A stretch of DNA of 64,000 bases, taken from the NCBI GenBank assembly GCA_016719165.1, contig JADKAJ010000001.1, forward strand, positions 930,001 through 994,000, read 5' to 3'. The notes under the pieces were generated by a model, which saw only the letters and a program-made list of their open reading frames with translations, ran no database searches and had not been told where the DNA came from. The stretch comes from Chitinophagaceae bacterium (GTDB taxonomy: Bacteria > Bacteroidota > Bacteroidia > Chitinophagales > Chitinophagaceae). The translations under genes were made by a program, and so were the position numbers. Each line of letters begins with the position of its first letter. The stretch's first letter is position 1. Positions 7,696 through 17,413 of the stretch are shown here, piece by piece.

Positions 7696-10119
7696 TTATT
7701 TTTTCAGTACTGATTCAAATAACTTGAATATCCGTTTATATTCATCAGTCCAGCTGCTGGGTTCGATAAATCCATGATCTTCCATCGGGTACGAAGCAAG
7801 CTCCCAATTATCTTTTCCCAATTCTATTAACCGCTGTGCAAGTTTTACAGCATCCTGGTAATGTACATTCACATCTACCATTCCATGGCAGATCAATAAG
7901 TGACCCTTTAACCCTTCTGCAAAATAAAGGGGAGAACTTTTCCGGTACGCAATACTGTCGGTGAATGGTTCATTCAGTATATTGGAAGTATAACCATGAT
8001 TATAGTTAGCCCAATCTGTAACAGGTCGTAAAGCAGCACCTGCTGCGAAGACATCCGGCTCAGTAAACATTCCCATCAATGAAATGAACCCTCCGTATGA
8101 CCCTCCATACAAACCAACATTCTTAGAGTTTACACCATAATTTTGGATAAGAAAATTAACAGCATCCACATGGTCACTTAAATCCTTACCACCCATATGC
8201 CGGTAAATACCTGTTCGCCAATCCCGGCCATAACCTGCACTGCCACGATAATCAATATCCATGACATAATAGCCGTTATCAGCCAGCATATTATTGAACA
8301 TAAATTCACGGAAATAACTGCTCCACCATTTATGGGCATTTTGTAAATAACCAGCACCGTGAACAAACAAAACTGCCGGCTTATCGGGATGTGGATTGGC
8401 AGGCTTATATAATCTTGCATATACCTGTGCGCCATCATTGGCAGTAAAAGTTATTACTTCGGGAACTTTCCACGGATAAGATTTGAATTCGTCGCTTTGT
8501 GCTTTATTGGTTATCTGTTCCAATTTTCCTCCGGGTTTATTTTCCTGCAAATACAATTCCCAGGGTTTGTTGGTGTAGGAGTATAATATAGCAAGTTGCT
8601 TTTCGTCAGGTGATACAATTACCTGGTGGGCACCGGTCATGTTGGTTATTCTTTCTTTTCTGCCATCAGCAATAGAAAGTCTGTAAAAATGCTGCTCACC
8701 CGGGTCCTCTTCATTAGTGGTAAGATAGAAATATTTTTTATCTTTCGACAACTGTACCTGTTGCACTTCATAACTACCTGATGTCAGCGCTTTCTTTACT
8801 CCGGTTGTAATATTGACAGTATATAAATGAGAATAACCTGAAGATTCTGACCGGTACCAGAAAATATTTTCATCGATCCAGCCGGTATTGGTATTGCCAA
8901 AACCACCAATTCCGGGACCGCCAATCCATGCTTCATCCCGCTGACGGTCTAACAATTTTAATCCCCCTGTATTTTTGTCCCATTGCATCAGCCAACGATC
9001 CTTATTATCCTGTGAACGGATTTCAATGACTGCATTCATTCCTTTAGGCGACCAGGTCAATCCTGTAAAATTCACCAGGCGATTGGTTCCCTTTTTTTGT
9101 CTTTCTTCTAATTGTTTAGGATAATCTTTTACATAATCCGGAAGCTCTTTTATACCGGGAATTGAATCTGTTTTTATATTGAGGATAGTATCTTTTTCCC
9201 TGTCGTAAATAAAAAATTCTGAACTGCCTTGTGATGAACCAACTTTTGTTCTGGAAGGAATATCAGTAGTGAAACCTGTTTCAGTTACATAGCTGGGGAC
9301 AATGGTTGTTTTTGATCCGGTGGCTGCTTTGAAAAGCCGGTAACTTACAAACCTCCCATCAGGGCTGATAGAAAGTCCCTGTATAGTTTTATCTTCCAAA
9401 TTTATACTGCGCAGTTCTTTTTCTTTTGGTAATGATTTATTGTAAGCATCAGCCATCTCTCTTTTACTCTTTCTGTCTTTTAATACCTGAAAATAGGTGA
9501 GCTGGTCATTTTGTAACCATTGTTCCTGTGGGTTGCCACCTGATCTTGTTGTTGGTTGAGCACCTGTTCGTTGAAAGCCACCAGCGGCAGAAGAAGAACT
9601 TTCACCAGTTTTAATATTCGTCAATTGTATGGTCTCACCACCTGCAATATCCCATGCATAAAGGTTTTGATTACGGCTATAGACGATCTTTGTTTCATTA
9701 AAACAGAACCGGGGACCACTTTCGTTATCTGTTGTCTGTGTGATACGTTTAGATTTACCTGTTTTAACCTCTGTAAAATAAATATCTCCATTACGGGCAT
9801 ACACATAAGCCGTTCCTGACTGGTTATATATATAATTCCCTTGCGCACTCAAAGCTTGTTTTTGTTCAACAGAAGCTTTTACAGGAACCTTACTTAAACT
9901 GGAAATATAATGCAACGAATCAGCAGGGGCTTGCTCCGGATTCCACATAAAATATAGAAGTTGCCCGTCATTACTCCAAAATGGAGATGATGGAGAGGTT
10001 CCCATCCACTTAGGGTCCCGCATGATTTTATCCACCGTTAATTTGTCAAGTTTTGACTGAGCATAAACAGTGCAGGAAAAAAATATAAAAGAAAGAATTA
10101 CAGTAAGTAGCCGCATCAT
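7696..10119 (-). CDS. S9 family serine peptidase (prolyl oligopeptidase/DPP IV-like)
   Basis: 807 residues with signal peptide MMRLLTVILSFIFFSCTVYA. Residues about 40-530 form a WD40/PD40-like beta-propeller (repeats such as SPDGRFVSYRL, SPDEKQLAILYS). The C-terminal alpha/beta hydrolase carries the nucleophile motif GGSYGGF (Ser674), a later Asp in MVDVNVHY and the catalytic His in MEDHGF. It is likely a periplasmic exopeptidase or endopeptidase that trims proline-containing peptides. Monocistronic. Confidence 0.9.
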   Translation of the reverse strand: MMRLLTVILSFIFFSCTVYAQSKLDKLTVDKIMRDPKWMGTSPSSPFWSNDGQLLYFMWNPEQAPADSLHYISSLSKVPVKASVEQKQALSAQGNYIYNQSGTAYVYARNGDIYFTEVKTGKSKRITQTTDNESGPRFCFNETKIVYSRNQNLYAWDIAGGETIQLTNIKTGESSSSAAGGFQRTGAQPTTRSGGNPQEQWLQNDQLTYFQVLKDRKSKREMADAYNKSLPKEKELRSINLEDKTIQGLSISPDGRFVSYRLFKAATGSKTTIVPSYVTETGFTTDIPSRTKVGSSQGSSEFFIYDREKDTILNIKTDSIPGIKELPDYVKDYPKQLEERQKKGTNRLVNFTGLTWSPKGMNAVIEIRSQDNKDRWLMQWDKNTGGLKLLDRQRDEAWIGGPGIGGFGNTNTGWIDENIFWYRSESSGYSHLYTVNITTGVKKALTSGSYEVQQVQLSKDKKYFYLTTNEEDPGEQHFYRLSIADGRKERITNMTGAHQVIVSPDEKQLAILYSYTNKPWELYLQENKPGGKLEQITNKAQSDEFKSYPWKVPEVITFTANDGAQVYARLYKPANPHPDKPAVLFVHGAGYLQNAHKWWSSYFREFMFNNMLADNGYYVMDIDYRGSAGYGRDWRTGIYRHMGGKDLSDHVDAVNFLIQNYGVNSKNVGLYGGSYGGFISLMGMFTEPDVFAAGAALRPVTDWANYNHGYTSNILNEPFTDSIAYRKSSPLYFAEGLKGHLLICHGMVDVNVHYQDAVKLAQRLIELGKDNWELASYPMEDHGFIEPSSWTDEYKRIFKLFESVLKK

Positions 10120-10204
10120 TTGGATATTTAGCTATAAATATATTGAGAAAGCAGATAGCTAAATACCAATCCTTGTAAAAATGTATAAGCGGATTAGGGT
10201 TTAT

Positions 10205-10570
10205 TTAATTATTGGGTGCACCACTATCAATCCAGCAAAGAATGGAGTTTTTCTGGTTCGTGGCCAGGCTGCTTCCCTGAGGCATACTGCCTGAAGCAAC
10301 TGCTGAACGGATGGCAGTACGGGCATTAAAAACCGAAGTGTAGCTTGTAAGGACGCCGGGGCCATTAGTGCTGCCACTGCCATGACAGCCGCTGCTAAAG
10401 GCGCAGGAAGATTGAATAATTGGATTTATATCTGCGGCAAACGCTTTGTTGGTTACGGTACTGCAATCAAGTGAAGCGCCAGTATCGTTGTCTTTACTAC
10501 AGGCAATCAGTAATGTAATTGTCAGAATAGTCAATAGGATAAATGAGGAAAATTTTGACATAGTATTCAT
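10205..10570 (-). CDS. Small lipoprotein with cytochrome c-like motif
   Basis: 121 residues. A lipoprotein signal ends in LLIAC (lipobox). The rest resembles the short cytochrome c-like domains of Bacteroidota and Planctomycetes: a Cys, then GCHGSG, then a distal MP motif (GSMPQG) and a terminal WIDSGAPNN. However the cysteines are spaced CX5CH, not the canonical CX2CH, so covalent haem attachment is uncertain. A second in-frame Met (MSKF) 9 bases later is an equally possible start. Confidence 0.6.
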   Translation of the reverse strand: MNTMSKFSSFILLTILTITLLIACSKDNDTGASLDCSTVTNKAFAADINPIIQSSCAFSSGCHGSGSTNGPGVLTSYTSVFNARTAIRSAVASGSMPQGSSLATNQKNSILCWIDSGAPNN

Positions 10571-10635
10571 TTTGGTTATAGGTTAACGGGAAAAAAATAG
10601 TAAAAGTTGCCTTTGTAGCTATCAATTTCTGACGA

Positions 10636-11520
10636 TCAGATAATTTCTGTCACATGACGATGTATATTTTGTGCCAGTGCAACCGTTGGAACATCATTAG
10701 AATCACCCCCAAAAGGATCTTCAATCTCCTCCGCTATCAGTTCAAGACTGGCCAGTACATAAAAGATAAATGCCACAACCGGCACCACATAAAATCCCAA
10801 CTGGAACACATACCCAAACGGAAGTGTCATAATATAAAAGAAAATAAATTTCTTTATAAAAACACTATAGGAAAAGGGGATGGGAGTATTCTTGATGCGT
10901 TCACAGGCGCCACAAATATCCGTAAAAGACTGTAGCTCGGAATTCAGGAATAATAACTGTTCGCCACTGATTTTCTCCTCCTTTAAAAGTTGATGTATAT
11001 GCTGGTACATAAGTAGTGCGATCTGGTTAGGAATATGCTTTCCCTTATCTATACGCTGAAATACATGTTTATGTTCCTCCTCTTCAAACAATTCAATCCT
11101 GGTTTGTTCTTTATGTAAATGATTATGTAAGGCATAAGCAAATGCAGGAATGACTTTTCTGAAAAAGGAACGCTGACTATTGTCTTCTGCCGGCAAGATT
11201 GTATTCAGTTTCATGGCCAGATTGCGGCTATTATTTACAAGGCTCCCCCAAAGTTTACGACCTTCCCACCAGCGGTCATAAGCTGTGTTCGTCCGGAATA
11301 CCAGTAACATCGAAATAGCAAAGCCCAGTAGAGTATGCATGACAGGGATATTACGGACATAATCTTTTTCTGAGAGTTTCCAGTAATCCAGTTCCAGCCA
11401 GGCAATAATACCCGAATAGGCACTGATGGCAAGGATAAGAGGAAAAAGTTGGCGGAATGTATCTGCCTTATGAAAACGAGTAATGAAAGTAAACCAGTCT
11501 TTGGTATTATAGGAAATCAT
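10636..11520 (-). CDS. Bestrophin-like (UPF0187/YneE family) membrane protein
   Basis: 294 residues. The family forms pentameric anion-selective (eukaryotic) or cation-selective (bacterial) channels in the cytoplasmic membrane. Seen: hydrophobic segment LILAISAYSGIIAWL, a second one around HTLLGFAISMLLVF followed by the family signature RTNTAYDRWWEGRKLWG, a long soluble helical middle, and a C-terminal hydrophobic hairpin PFGYVFQLGFYVVPVVAFIFYVLASLELIAEE split by short loops, ending in EDPFGGDSNDVP. These are the conserved landmarks of the family. Confidence 0.85.
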   Translation of the reverse strand: MISYNTKDWFTFITRFHKADTFRQLFPLILAISAYSGIIAWLELDYWKLSEKDYVRNIPVMHTLLGFAISMLLVFRTNTAYDRWWEGRKLWGSLVNNSRNLAMKLNTILPAEDNSQRSFFRKVIPAFAYALHNHLHKEQTRIELFEEEEHKHVFQRIDKGKHIPNQIALLMYQHIHQLLKEEKISGEQLLFLNSELQSFTDICGACERIKNTPIPFSYSVFIKKFIFFYIMTLPFGYVFQLGFYVVPVVAFIFYVLASLELIAEEIEDPFGGDSNDVPTVALAQNIHRHVTEII

Positions 11521-11536
11521 ACAGCCTGTATTTATT

Positions 11537-11544
11537 CAAAAATA
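11537..11544 (-). promoter_or_regulatory. Candidate -7 element for bestrophin-like gene
   Basis: Minus-strand TATTTTTG fits TAnnTTTG and lies 16 bases before the start codon. No clear -33 partner. Confidence 0.4.
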
Positions 11545-11595
11545 TGTGGTATTTGAGAATTCTGATCCGATGAATAACCAGCATTATATTGACAA

Positions 11596-11626
11596 ACAAA
11601 AAGCCCGGCATTGGCCGGGCTTTTTA
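11596..11626 (-). terminator. Rho-independent terminator after the S8 peptidase gene
   Basis: GCCCGGC (11603-11609), loop of 4, GCCGGGC (11614-11620), flanked by an A-run on the left and T-run on the right, so it can act on both strands. It lies 14 bases past the peptidase stop. Confidence 0.85.
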
Positions 11627-11639
11627 AAAAAATAAAATT

Positions 11640-13331
11640 TTATCCCTTTACTTTAGCTTTTACTTTGGTCGAGGGTTTAACAGGTGAAGGTTTTCTTTCA
11701 CCTTTAATTGTAGCCGCTAATTTAATAGCTTCATAGGCATTGATAATACCACCGGTTCTGCTTAATTCCCCGAGATTCACCATTTCATCATTACCAGGAT
11801 TTTTTACTTTATCGGCAGGCTTTTGCGCTGATTTTTCAATCACCATTTTTACTTGCCTGGCACTAAGATTAGGATAATACTCCATAATAAATGCTGCGAG
11901 ACCAGCCACAACCGGTGATGCCATACTGGTACCCTGCAGGTTTTGGTAAGTGTTGCCACCAGGTACAGTTGCATAAATTTTTACACCGGGAGCAAATACA
12001 TCTACCTCTTTCTTACCATAGTTAGAGAAATTGGCAGTAAGACCTCCGGCTTTAGGATCACCACTTGCCCCAACTGTGATCCAGTTTTCCGGACGGGTAC
12101 CATCCAGTAACTGTGGTGTAGGAAAGTTGAACGTAGTGTCAAGATTCTTTGCATCGTTACCTGCGGCATGTACCATGAGCACACCTTTACTTTCAGCGTA
12201 TTTGACAGCCTCATCCACCCACATTTTCTCAGGAGAAAATCCTTTACCAAAACTCATATTAATAACCCTTGCCCCATTATCAACTGCATAACGAATGGCC
12301 AATGCAATGTCTTTATCATGTTCATCTCCATCAGGTACGGCCCGTAATGACATTATCTTTACGTTATCTGCTATACCATCCATGCCTTTACCATTTTTAC
12401 GGGCAGCAGCGATGATTCCGGATACATGGGTACCATGCAGAGCAGATTTATTGCTTACCATAACATCATTATTGCCATAAAATTTGTCATTGAAATCGTC
12501 GTAATTATCTTTTACAATATCTGCCCGGTAAGGAGTTGGGGGAGTACTTCCCGCCTCGGCTTTCTTTTCTTCCCCGGAAACATAATCACCGAATCCTTCC
12601 AGAAATTCCACATTCGTAGTTTCAAGTGCATCATTACCCGACATCAGGCTAAATAATGTATTCTTTGCCTTTTTTACGTTTGGATCATCCGATGTAAATT
12701 CTCCCAACTCTTTACCTGTATATTTTTCTTTGCCCATTGCTGTGCGGAGAATACTGTCGCTTTTAAGACAATTAGTGTAAGCTCTTTTCATAAAAATGAG
12801 CTCCATGCCACTGCTTTTGCTATCACCTGCCACTTCTTTTTCAGAACGCTTCCACATTTGGTATTCGAAAGCATCCTCCTTTGAAAGAGAAGAAACATTT
12901 ACATCTTTACCTTCATATTTTGTTTTGAATCTGTGATAGACCCTTGCAGCTTCATATGAATCTTTTTCAACACTGCGACCGTCACGGCCACCGAGGAAAT
13001 TCCAGCCATGGATATCATCCACATAACCATTCTTATCATCATCAATACCGTTTCCGGGTATTTCTTTTGGATTTTTCCATAGCACTGTCTTCAGATCCTC
13101 GTGGAGAGTGTCTATTCCTGAATCAATAACCGCAACAATGACGGTATTACTTTTCAGTTTTTTTGTTTTTATAAATTCGTAGGCTTTATCGACACTGATG
13201 CCATTATAACCGGAACTGGCTTTATCCAGCATATGCCAGCCTTTGGGTACTTCATCTTTTTGTGCGAAAAGGGCAGAAGTTAAAATGCCCCCGATAGCCA
13301 GTAAAGTGGTACGTTTCATTATTCGATTCAT
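11640..13331 (-). CDS. S8 family (subtilisin-like) serine peptidase
   Basis: About 563 residues from the chosen ATG (MNRIMKRTT); a second Met four codons on is also possible. The signal peptide ends ALFAQ. The catalytic triad is visible: Asp70 in AVIDSGIDTLHED, His in ALHGTHVSGIIAA, and Ser in QGTSMASPVVAGLAAF. Around 160-170 extra residues sit between Asp and His, rich in charged residues, an insertion seen in many Bacteroidota S8 enzymes. Exported, probably periplasmic or outer-membrane associated. The tail is lysine/proline rich. The upstream extension to 13385 is not needed because it precedes the signal peptide. Confidence 0.92.
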   Translation of the reverse strand: MNRIMKRTTLLAIGGILTSALFAQKDEVPKGWHMLDKASSGYNGISVDKAYEFIKTKKLKSNTVIVAVIDSGIDTLHEDLKTVLWKNPKEIPGNGIDDDKNGYVDDIHGWNFLGGRDGRSVEKDSYEAARVYHRFKTKYEGKDVNVSSLSKEDAFEYQMWKRSEKEVAGDSKSSGMELIFMKRAYTNCLKSDSILRTAMGKEKYTGKELGEFTSDDPNVKKAKNTLFSLMSGNDALETTNVEFLEGFGDYVSGEEKKAEAGSTPPTPYRADIVKDNYDDFNDKFYGNNDVMVSNKSALHGTHVSGIIAAARKNGKGMDGIADNVKIMSLRAVPDGDEHDKDIALAIRYAVDNGARVINMSFGKGFSPEKMWVDEAVKYAESKGVLMVHAAGNDAKNLDTTFNFPTPQLLDGTRPENWITVGASGDPKAGGLTANFSNYGKKEVDVFAPGVKIYATVPGGNTYQNLQGTSMASPVVAGLAAFIMEYYPNLSARQVKMVIEKSAQKPADKVKNPGNDEMVNLGELSRTGGIINAYEAIKLAATIKGERKPSPVKPSTKVKAKVKG

Positions 13332-13404
13332 TTGTTTGATTTTATACTGCAAATTTGATAAAGTCGTAAAAATACTGATTACCATTCATACATTTTGCAT
13401 AAAT

Positions 13405-13431
13405 AAAAGCCCCGCTTCACGAGGCTTTAGC
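13405..13431 (-). terminator. Terminator after the OmpA-family gene
   Basis: On the minus strand AAAGCC...GGGGCTTTT forms a stem with a short loop containing GTGAAG, followed by a T-rich tract. It lies 27 bases past the stop of the OmpA-family gene. Confidence 0.7.
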
Positions 13432-13457
13432 TTTTTTTTGACGTATGATAAACGAAA

Positions 13458-14873
13458 TCAGTTGCTTAATTTAAGTTCAACCCTCCGGTTTTGTGCTTTC
13501 TCAGCAGTTGTTTTGCCCTTATTTATAGGTTGAGTAGGCCCATAACCTTTGGCTGTAAGCCTGGCAGCATTAATTCCTTTAGAAATAAGGTAGCCCTTTA
13601 CGTTGTTGGCCCTCTCATTGGACAGGTTCATATTAGCCTCAAAAATTCCATCACCACTGGTATGTCCTTCAATGGACAGGCTCAGTTCGGGATTATCTTT
13701 TAATATGTCAACTACATCATCGAGTACTTTCAAGGACTGCGGAAGCAACACAGCTTTGGCCGACTGAAACTGGATTCGTTTGGCAGCATAATTCACTTTC
13801 TCAACTATTTCTTTCTTTATTTCTTCAATAGGACAGCCATTTCTTTGTTTTGTGCCTTTCACAGTCGGGCATTTATCTTCTTCATCATTTACACCATCCC
13901 CATCAGTATCAGGAACCGGGCAGCCGCCATACCGGGCAAAGCCACTTGCGTTTGGACATTTATCTTCTTCATCATTGATGCCATCTTTATCTGTATCAGG
14001 AACCGGGCAACCACTGTATTTGATCAAACCGGCAATATCAGGGCACTTATCATCTTTATCCGCAATACCATCGGCGTCTTTATCCGGACAACCATTTGTA
14101 GCTGCAGTTCCGGGTTCTTCAGGGCAATGATCTTTGTCATCATTGATGCCATCTTTGTCTATGTCTTTAATTTTCTTCTCAATTTTTTCTGTTTTGCCAA
14201 GGAATACACCCAAAGTCCCTCCAATGACTTCATGACGGAACGTTCCATTATAAACAGTTGATTCATAAAAATCATTTAATCCGCGGCTATAATTGGCAGT
14301 AATGAAGAACCCCCTGAATTCAAGACCAGCTAGACCGTTAATGCCATAATCAGTTGTCCTGAATTGACCAGGCTGATTGCCCACTGATAAATCATTATTC
14401 TCAGTTGATTCAGTTATACCTCCTGTAGTAATGGTTTGGGCGGTTTCTTTACCGCTGTAAAAGAACGAACCATAGGGGCCTCCACCAATAATGAATTTGG
14501 TTTTCTTGCCAAATTTCAGCACCAGGTTTAACGGTACATCAATATAATTGAGGAATTGAGTACTTTTTTGATTGATTATAATACCAAGTGGGGGGTCGAA
14601 ACGTTGCGAAAATTTGCGTCCCTTATTGTAATAAACCACACCTGGCTGAAAGAATAATTTTGATTTTGGAGAAAAAGCAATGTCTGCGATAAAACCGGTA
14701 TGAAATCCAATGCGACCTGTGTAGTTGCTTTTTAATTCACTCCAGTTGGGCAGATCATTTTCTTCTAAAACTGACGACTGGTGTCCGCCAGCTACAATTG
14801 CCACTCTAACTTGTGCATGAGTGGTAACCAACAGGCTGATAATAAAGGAAAATGAAAGAATACACTTTCTCAT
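13458..14873 (-). CDS. OmpA family outer membrane protein with thrombospondin type 3 repeats
   Basis: About 471 residues from ATG 14871-14873 (MRKCILSF), which gives a proper signal peptide ending TTHAQ; the longer reading frame only adds residues before it. Residues about 20-230 are a predicted beta-barrel (PorT/OMP_b-brl-like). Residues about 240-350 hold calcium-binding DxDxDGxxD thrombospondin type 3 repeats (DKDGINDDKDHCPE, DTDGDGVNDEEDKCP). The C-terminus is an OmpA peptidoglycan-binding domain with LSIEGHTSGDG and NLSNERANNVKGYL. It anchors the outer membrane to peptidoglycan. Confidence 0.92.
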   Translation of the reverse strand: MRKCILSFSFIISLLVTTHAQVRVAIVAGGHQSSVLEENDLPNWSELKSNYTGRIGFHTGFIADIAFSPKSKLFFQPGVVYYNKGRKFSQRFDPPLGIIINQKSTQFLNYIDVPLNLVLKFGKKTKFIIGGGPYGSFFYSGKETAQTITTGGITESTENNDLSVGNQPGQFRTTDYGINGLAGLEFRGFFITANYSRGLNDFYESTVYNGTFRHEVIGGTLGVFLGKTEKIEKKIKDIDKDGINDDKDHCPEEPGTAATNGCPDKDADGIADKDDKCPDIAGLIKYSGCPVPDTDKDGINDEEDKCPNASGFARYGGCPVPDTDGDGVNDEEDKCPTVKGTKQRNGCPIEEIKKEIVEKVNYAAKRIQFQSAKAVLLPQSLKVLDDVVDILKDNPELSLSIEGHTSGDGIFEANMNLSNERANNVKGYLISKGINAARLTAKGYGPTQPINKGKTTAEKAQNRRVELKLSN

Positions 14874-14986
14874 AGGAGTTGATATTTTGGCGGCTAGTTG
14901 TTGCAAAATTGCATTAAAGCCTGTATATAATAATATAAAAGCTTTTAGCCATTTCAATTACATAACGTAAAAAACGCCAATCTATT

Positions 14987-16510
14987 TTATACATCAAACC
15001 TGATTCCCTGGGCAAGTGGCAGAGAATTACTGAAATTGATAGTATTTGTCTGCCTCCTCATATAAGCTTTCCAGGCGTCACTTCCACTTTCACGGCCACC
15101 GCCGGTTTCTTTTTCACCCCCAAAAGCACCCCCGATTTCAGCACCACTGGTGCCAATGTTCACATTGGCAATGCCGCAATCGCTACCGGCATGTGACAGG
15201 AACTGCTCTGCTTCCCTTAAATTGAGTGTCATTATTGAAGAAGATAATCCTTGCGGTACTTCATTTTGAATTGCAATTGCTTCTTCTATTGTGTTATATT
15301 TCAATAGGTAAAGTATAGGGGCAAAAGTTTCATGTTGCACAATTTTGAAACCAGGCTGAGCTTCAGCAATACAAGGTTTCACATAGCAACCACTTTCGTA
15401 TCCTTCACCCGACATAACGCCTCCCTCTACGATAAAATTCCCCCCTTCGATTTTGCACTTTTCTATAGAATCCAAATACATACTAACTGCAGCCTTGTCA
15501 ATCAGCGGACCCACATGATTTTTTTGGTCTAGTGGATTACCAATTCTTAGCTGCTTGTATGCTGAAATAAGTTTGTTTTTTACTGTATCATATATTTCTT
15601 CATGAATAATCAATCTTCTTGTGGTGGTACATCTTTGGCCGGCTGTACCTACAGCTCCAAAAAGAGATCCAAGTATTGCTATATCCAAATCAGCCTCCTT
15701 CGAAATGATAATGGCATTATTTCCTCCTAATTCCAACAAAGCTCTTCCTAATCTTGCTCCAACTGTTGCACCCACAGCCTTTCCCATTGCCGTAGAACCA
15801 GTGGCTGAAACCAATGGGATTCTTATATCCGCAGCCATCCATTCACCAACTTCACGGCCACCAATTACCAAACCGGAAACCCCTTCCGGGACATTGTTCT
15901 TTTTGAAAACTTCTGAAATAATGTTCTGGCAGGCAATACTGCACAGCGGAACTTTTTCTGATGGCTTCCATATGCATACGTCACCACAAACCCATGCCAG
16001 CATTGTATTCCAGCTCCACACAGCTACCGGGAAATTGAACGATGAGATTATCCCAACTATTCCCAGCGGATGATATTGTTCATACATTCTGTGACCTGGC
16101 CGTTCGCTATGCATTGTCAATCCATATAATTGTCTTGATAAACCGACTGCAAAATCACAGATATCAATCATTTCCTGCACTTCTCCGTATCCTTCCTGCA
16201 GGCTTTTACCCATTTCATAAGAAACAAGCTTGCCCAATGGTTCTTTATGTTGGCGTAAAGCCTCACCGATTTGTCTTACAATTTCACCTCTTTTGGGAGC
16301 AGGAACTAACCGCCATGTTTTAAATGCTTCTTCCGCTTTCTTAACAACTGCTTCATAGCTTTCTTTATCCGTTGCGGTTACCGAAGCAATTTTTTTACCA
16401 TCAACAGGAGAGAAGGAGTCAATGGTTTCGCCATTTGAGTTGATCCAATTGGTGCCGGTACTCACGCCTTTATTCTTCTCTTCGATTTTAAGTGTCTTAA
16501 GAAATTCCAT
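14987..16510 (-). CDS. amaB: Aldehyde dehydrogenase, ALDH7 (aminoadipate semialdehyde/piperidine-6-carboxylate) type
   Basis: 507 residues. NAD-dependent oxidation of an aldehyde; ALDH7 members convert alpha-aminoadipate semialdehyde (in equilibrium with piperidine-6-carboxylate) to aminoadipate in lysine breakdown. Seen: FNFPVAVWSWN, ELGGNNAII with the general base Glu, catalytic Cys in GTAGQRCTTTRR, and the ALDH7-typical ending GGEKETGGGRESGSDAWK, YMRRQTNTINFS, LPLAQGIRF. Cytoplasmic. The symbol rests on family resemblance; no other lysine-catabolic gene is adjacent. Confidence 0.85.
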   Translation of the reverse strand: MEFLKTLKIEEKNKGVSTGTNWINSNGETIDSFSPVDGKKIASVTATDKESYEAVVKKAEEAFKTWRLVPAPKRGEIVRQIGEALRQHKEPLGKLVSYEMGKSLQEGYGEVQEMIDICDFAVGLSRQLYGLTMHSERPGHRMYEQYHPLGIVGIISSFNFPVAVWSWNTMLAWVCGDVCIWKPSEKVPLCSIACQNIISEVFKKNNVPEGVSGLVIGGREVGEWMAADIRIPLVSATGSTAMGKAVGATVGARLGRALLELGGNNAIIISKEADLDIAILGSLFGAVGTAGQRCTTTRRLIIHEEIYDTVKNKLISAYKQLRIGNPLDQKNHVGPLIDKAAVSMYLDSIEKCKIEGGNFIVEGGVMSGEGYESGCYVKPCIAEAQPGFKIVQHETFAPILYLLKYNTIEEAIAIQNEVPQGLSSSIMTLNLREAEQFLSHAGSDCGIANVNIGTSGAEIGGAFGGEKETGGGRESGSDAWKAYMRRQTNTINFSNSLPLAQGIRFDV

Positions 16511-16568
16511 ACTTTTTTTTTGAACTGTAAAGGTAGAAATATAAAATTCGTTGCTTCAGGTGAGTGGA

Positions 16569-17384
16569 TCAGTACTGTTCGTTATCATTCGGGAAGTCAC
16601 CTGATTTTACATCGCTGATATAATGTTGCACTGCCTTAGTAGCTTGTTCATGAATGTTAAGGTATTGACGAAGAAACCTTGGTTTGAATTCGGTATTGAT
16701 GCCCAGCATATCATGCATTACCAGTACTTGTCCGTCACAATCACCTCCGGCACCGATACCAATGGTTGGAATCATTAAACTTGCAGAAACTTCTTTTGCC
16801 AGATCTGCCGGAATTTTTTCCAATACTATTGCAAAACAACCAACCTCCTGCAATAAACTTGCATCTTTTCTTAGTTTCTCAGCTTCCACTTCTTCTTTTG
16901 CCCGTACAGCATAAGTACCAAATTTATAAATTGATTGCGGTATCAGCCCAAGGTGTCCCATTACAGGAATGCCTGCTGAAACTATTTTTTTGATGGAATC
17001 AATTACTTCTTGTCCGCCTTCCATTTTCACAGAATGGGCTCCAGTTTCTTTCATGATCCGGATAGCAGAAGCCAGCGCTATGTCTGAATTGGATTGATAA
17101 GATCCAAAAGGCAGATCGACTACAACAAGACAACGATCAACTCCGCGGATGACAGATTGTGCATGATAAATCATCTGATCCAGTGTAATCGGCAATGTTG
17201 TTTCGTGTCCGGCCATTACATTGGAAGCTGAATCACCAACCAGTATTACATCAATGCCTGCTCCGTCAATAATTTTTGCAAAAGAAAAATCATAGGCGGT
17301 AAGCATAGATATCTTTTCGCCTGCTGCTTTCATTTTCAGCAACGTGTTTGTGGTGACTCTTTTTACTTCCTTATTGACAGACAT
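16569..17384 (-). CDS. panB: 3-methyl-2-oxobutanoate hydroxymethyltransferase
   Basis: 271 residues, standard PanB length. It transfers a hydroxymethyl group from methylene-tetrahydrofolate to 2-oxoisovalerate, making ketopantoate for pantothenate and CoA. Seen: MLTAYDFSFAKI, VGDSASNVMAGHETTLPIT with metal-binding Asp, VKMEGGQE, VMGHLGLIPQS and the catalytic region IPTIGIGAGGDCDGQVLV. The partner panC is 5 kb further on the same strand, separated by polyphosphate and envelope genes. Confidence 0.96.
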   Translation of the reverse strand: MSVNKEVKRVTTNTLLKMKAAGEKISMLTAYDFSFAKIIDGAGIDVILVGDSASNVMAGHETTLPITLDQMIYHAQSVIRGVDRCLVVVDLPFGSYQSNSDIALASAIRIMKETGAHSVKMEGGQEVIDSIKKIVSAGIPVMGHLGLIPQSIYKFGTYAVRAKEEVEAEKLRKDASLLQEVGCFAIVLEKIPADLAKEVSASLMIPTIGIGAGGDCDGQVLVMHDMLGINTEFKPRFLRQYLNIHEQATKAVQHYISDVKSGDFPNDNEQY

Positions 17385-17413
17385 AAAAATGATTTGTAAT
17401 TAAGAAAAGAAAA

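Noticed and set aside
8690..8710. TCACCCGGGTCC as another box
   Set aside because: The second half-site GGGTGA at the right spacing is absent and it lies inside a coding region.
13860..14160. Direct repeats that could suggest a CRISPR array
   Set aside because: They encode thrombospondin type 3 repeats in frame; no unique spacers of constant length.
13845..14261. Plus-strand frames opposite the OmpA repeats
   Set aside because: They are antisense images of the DxDxDG repeats, with no start context or family match.
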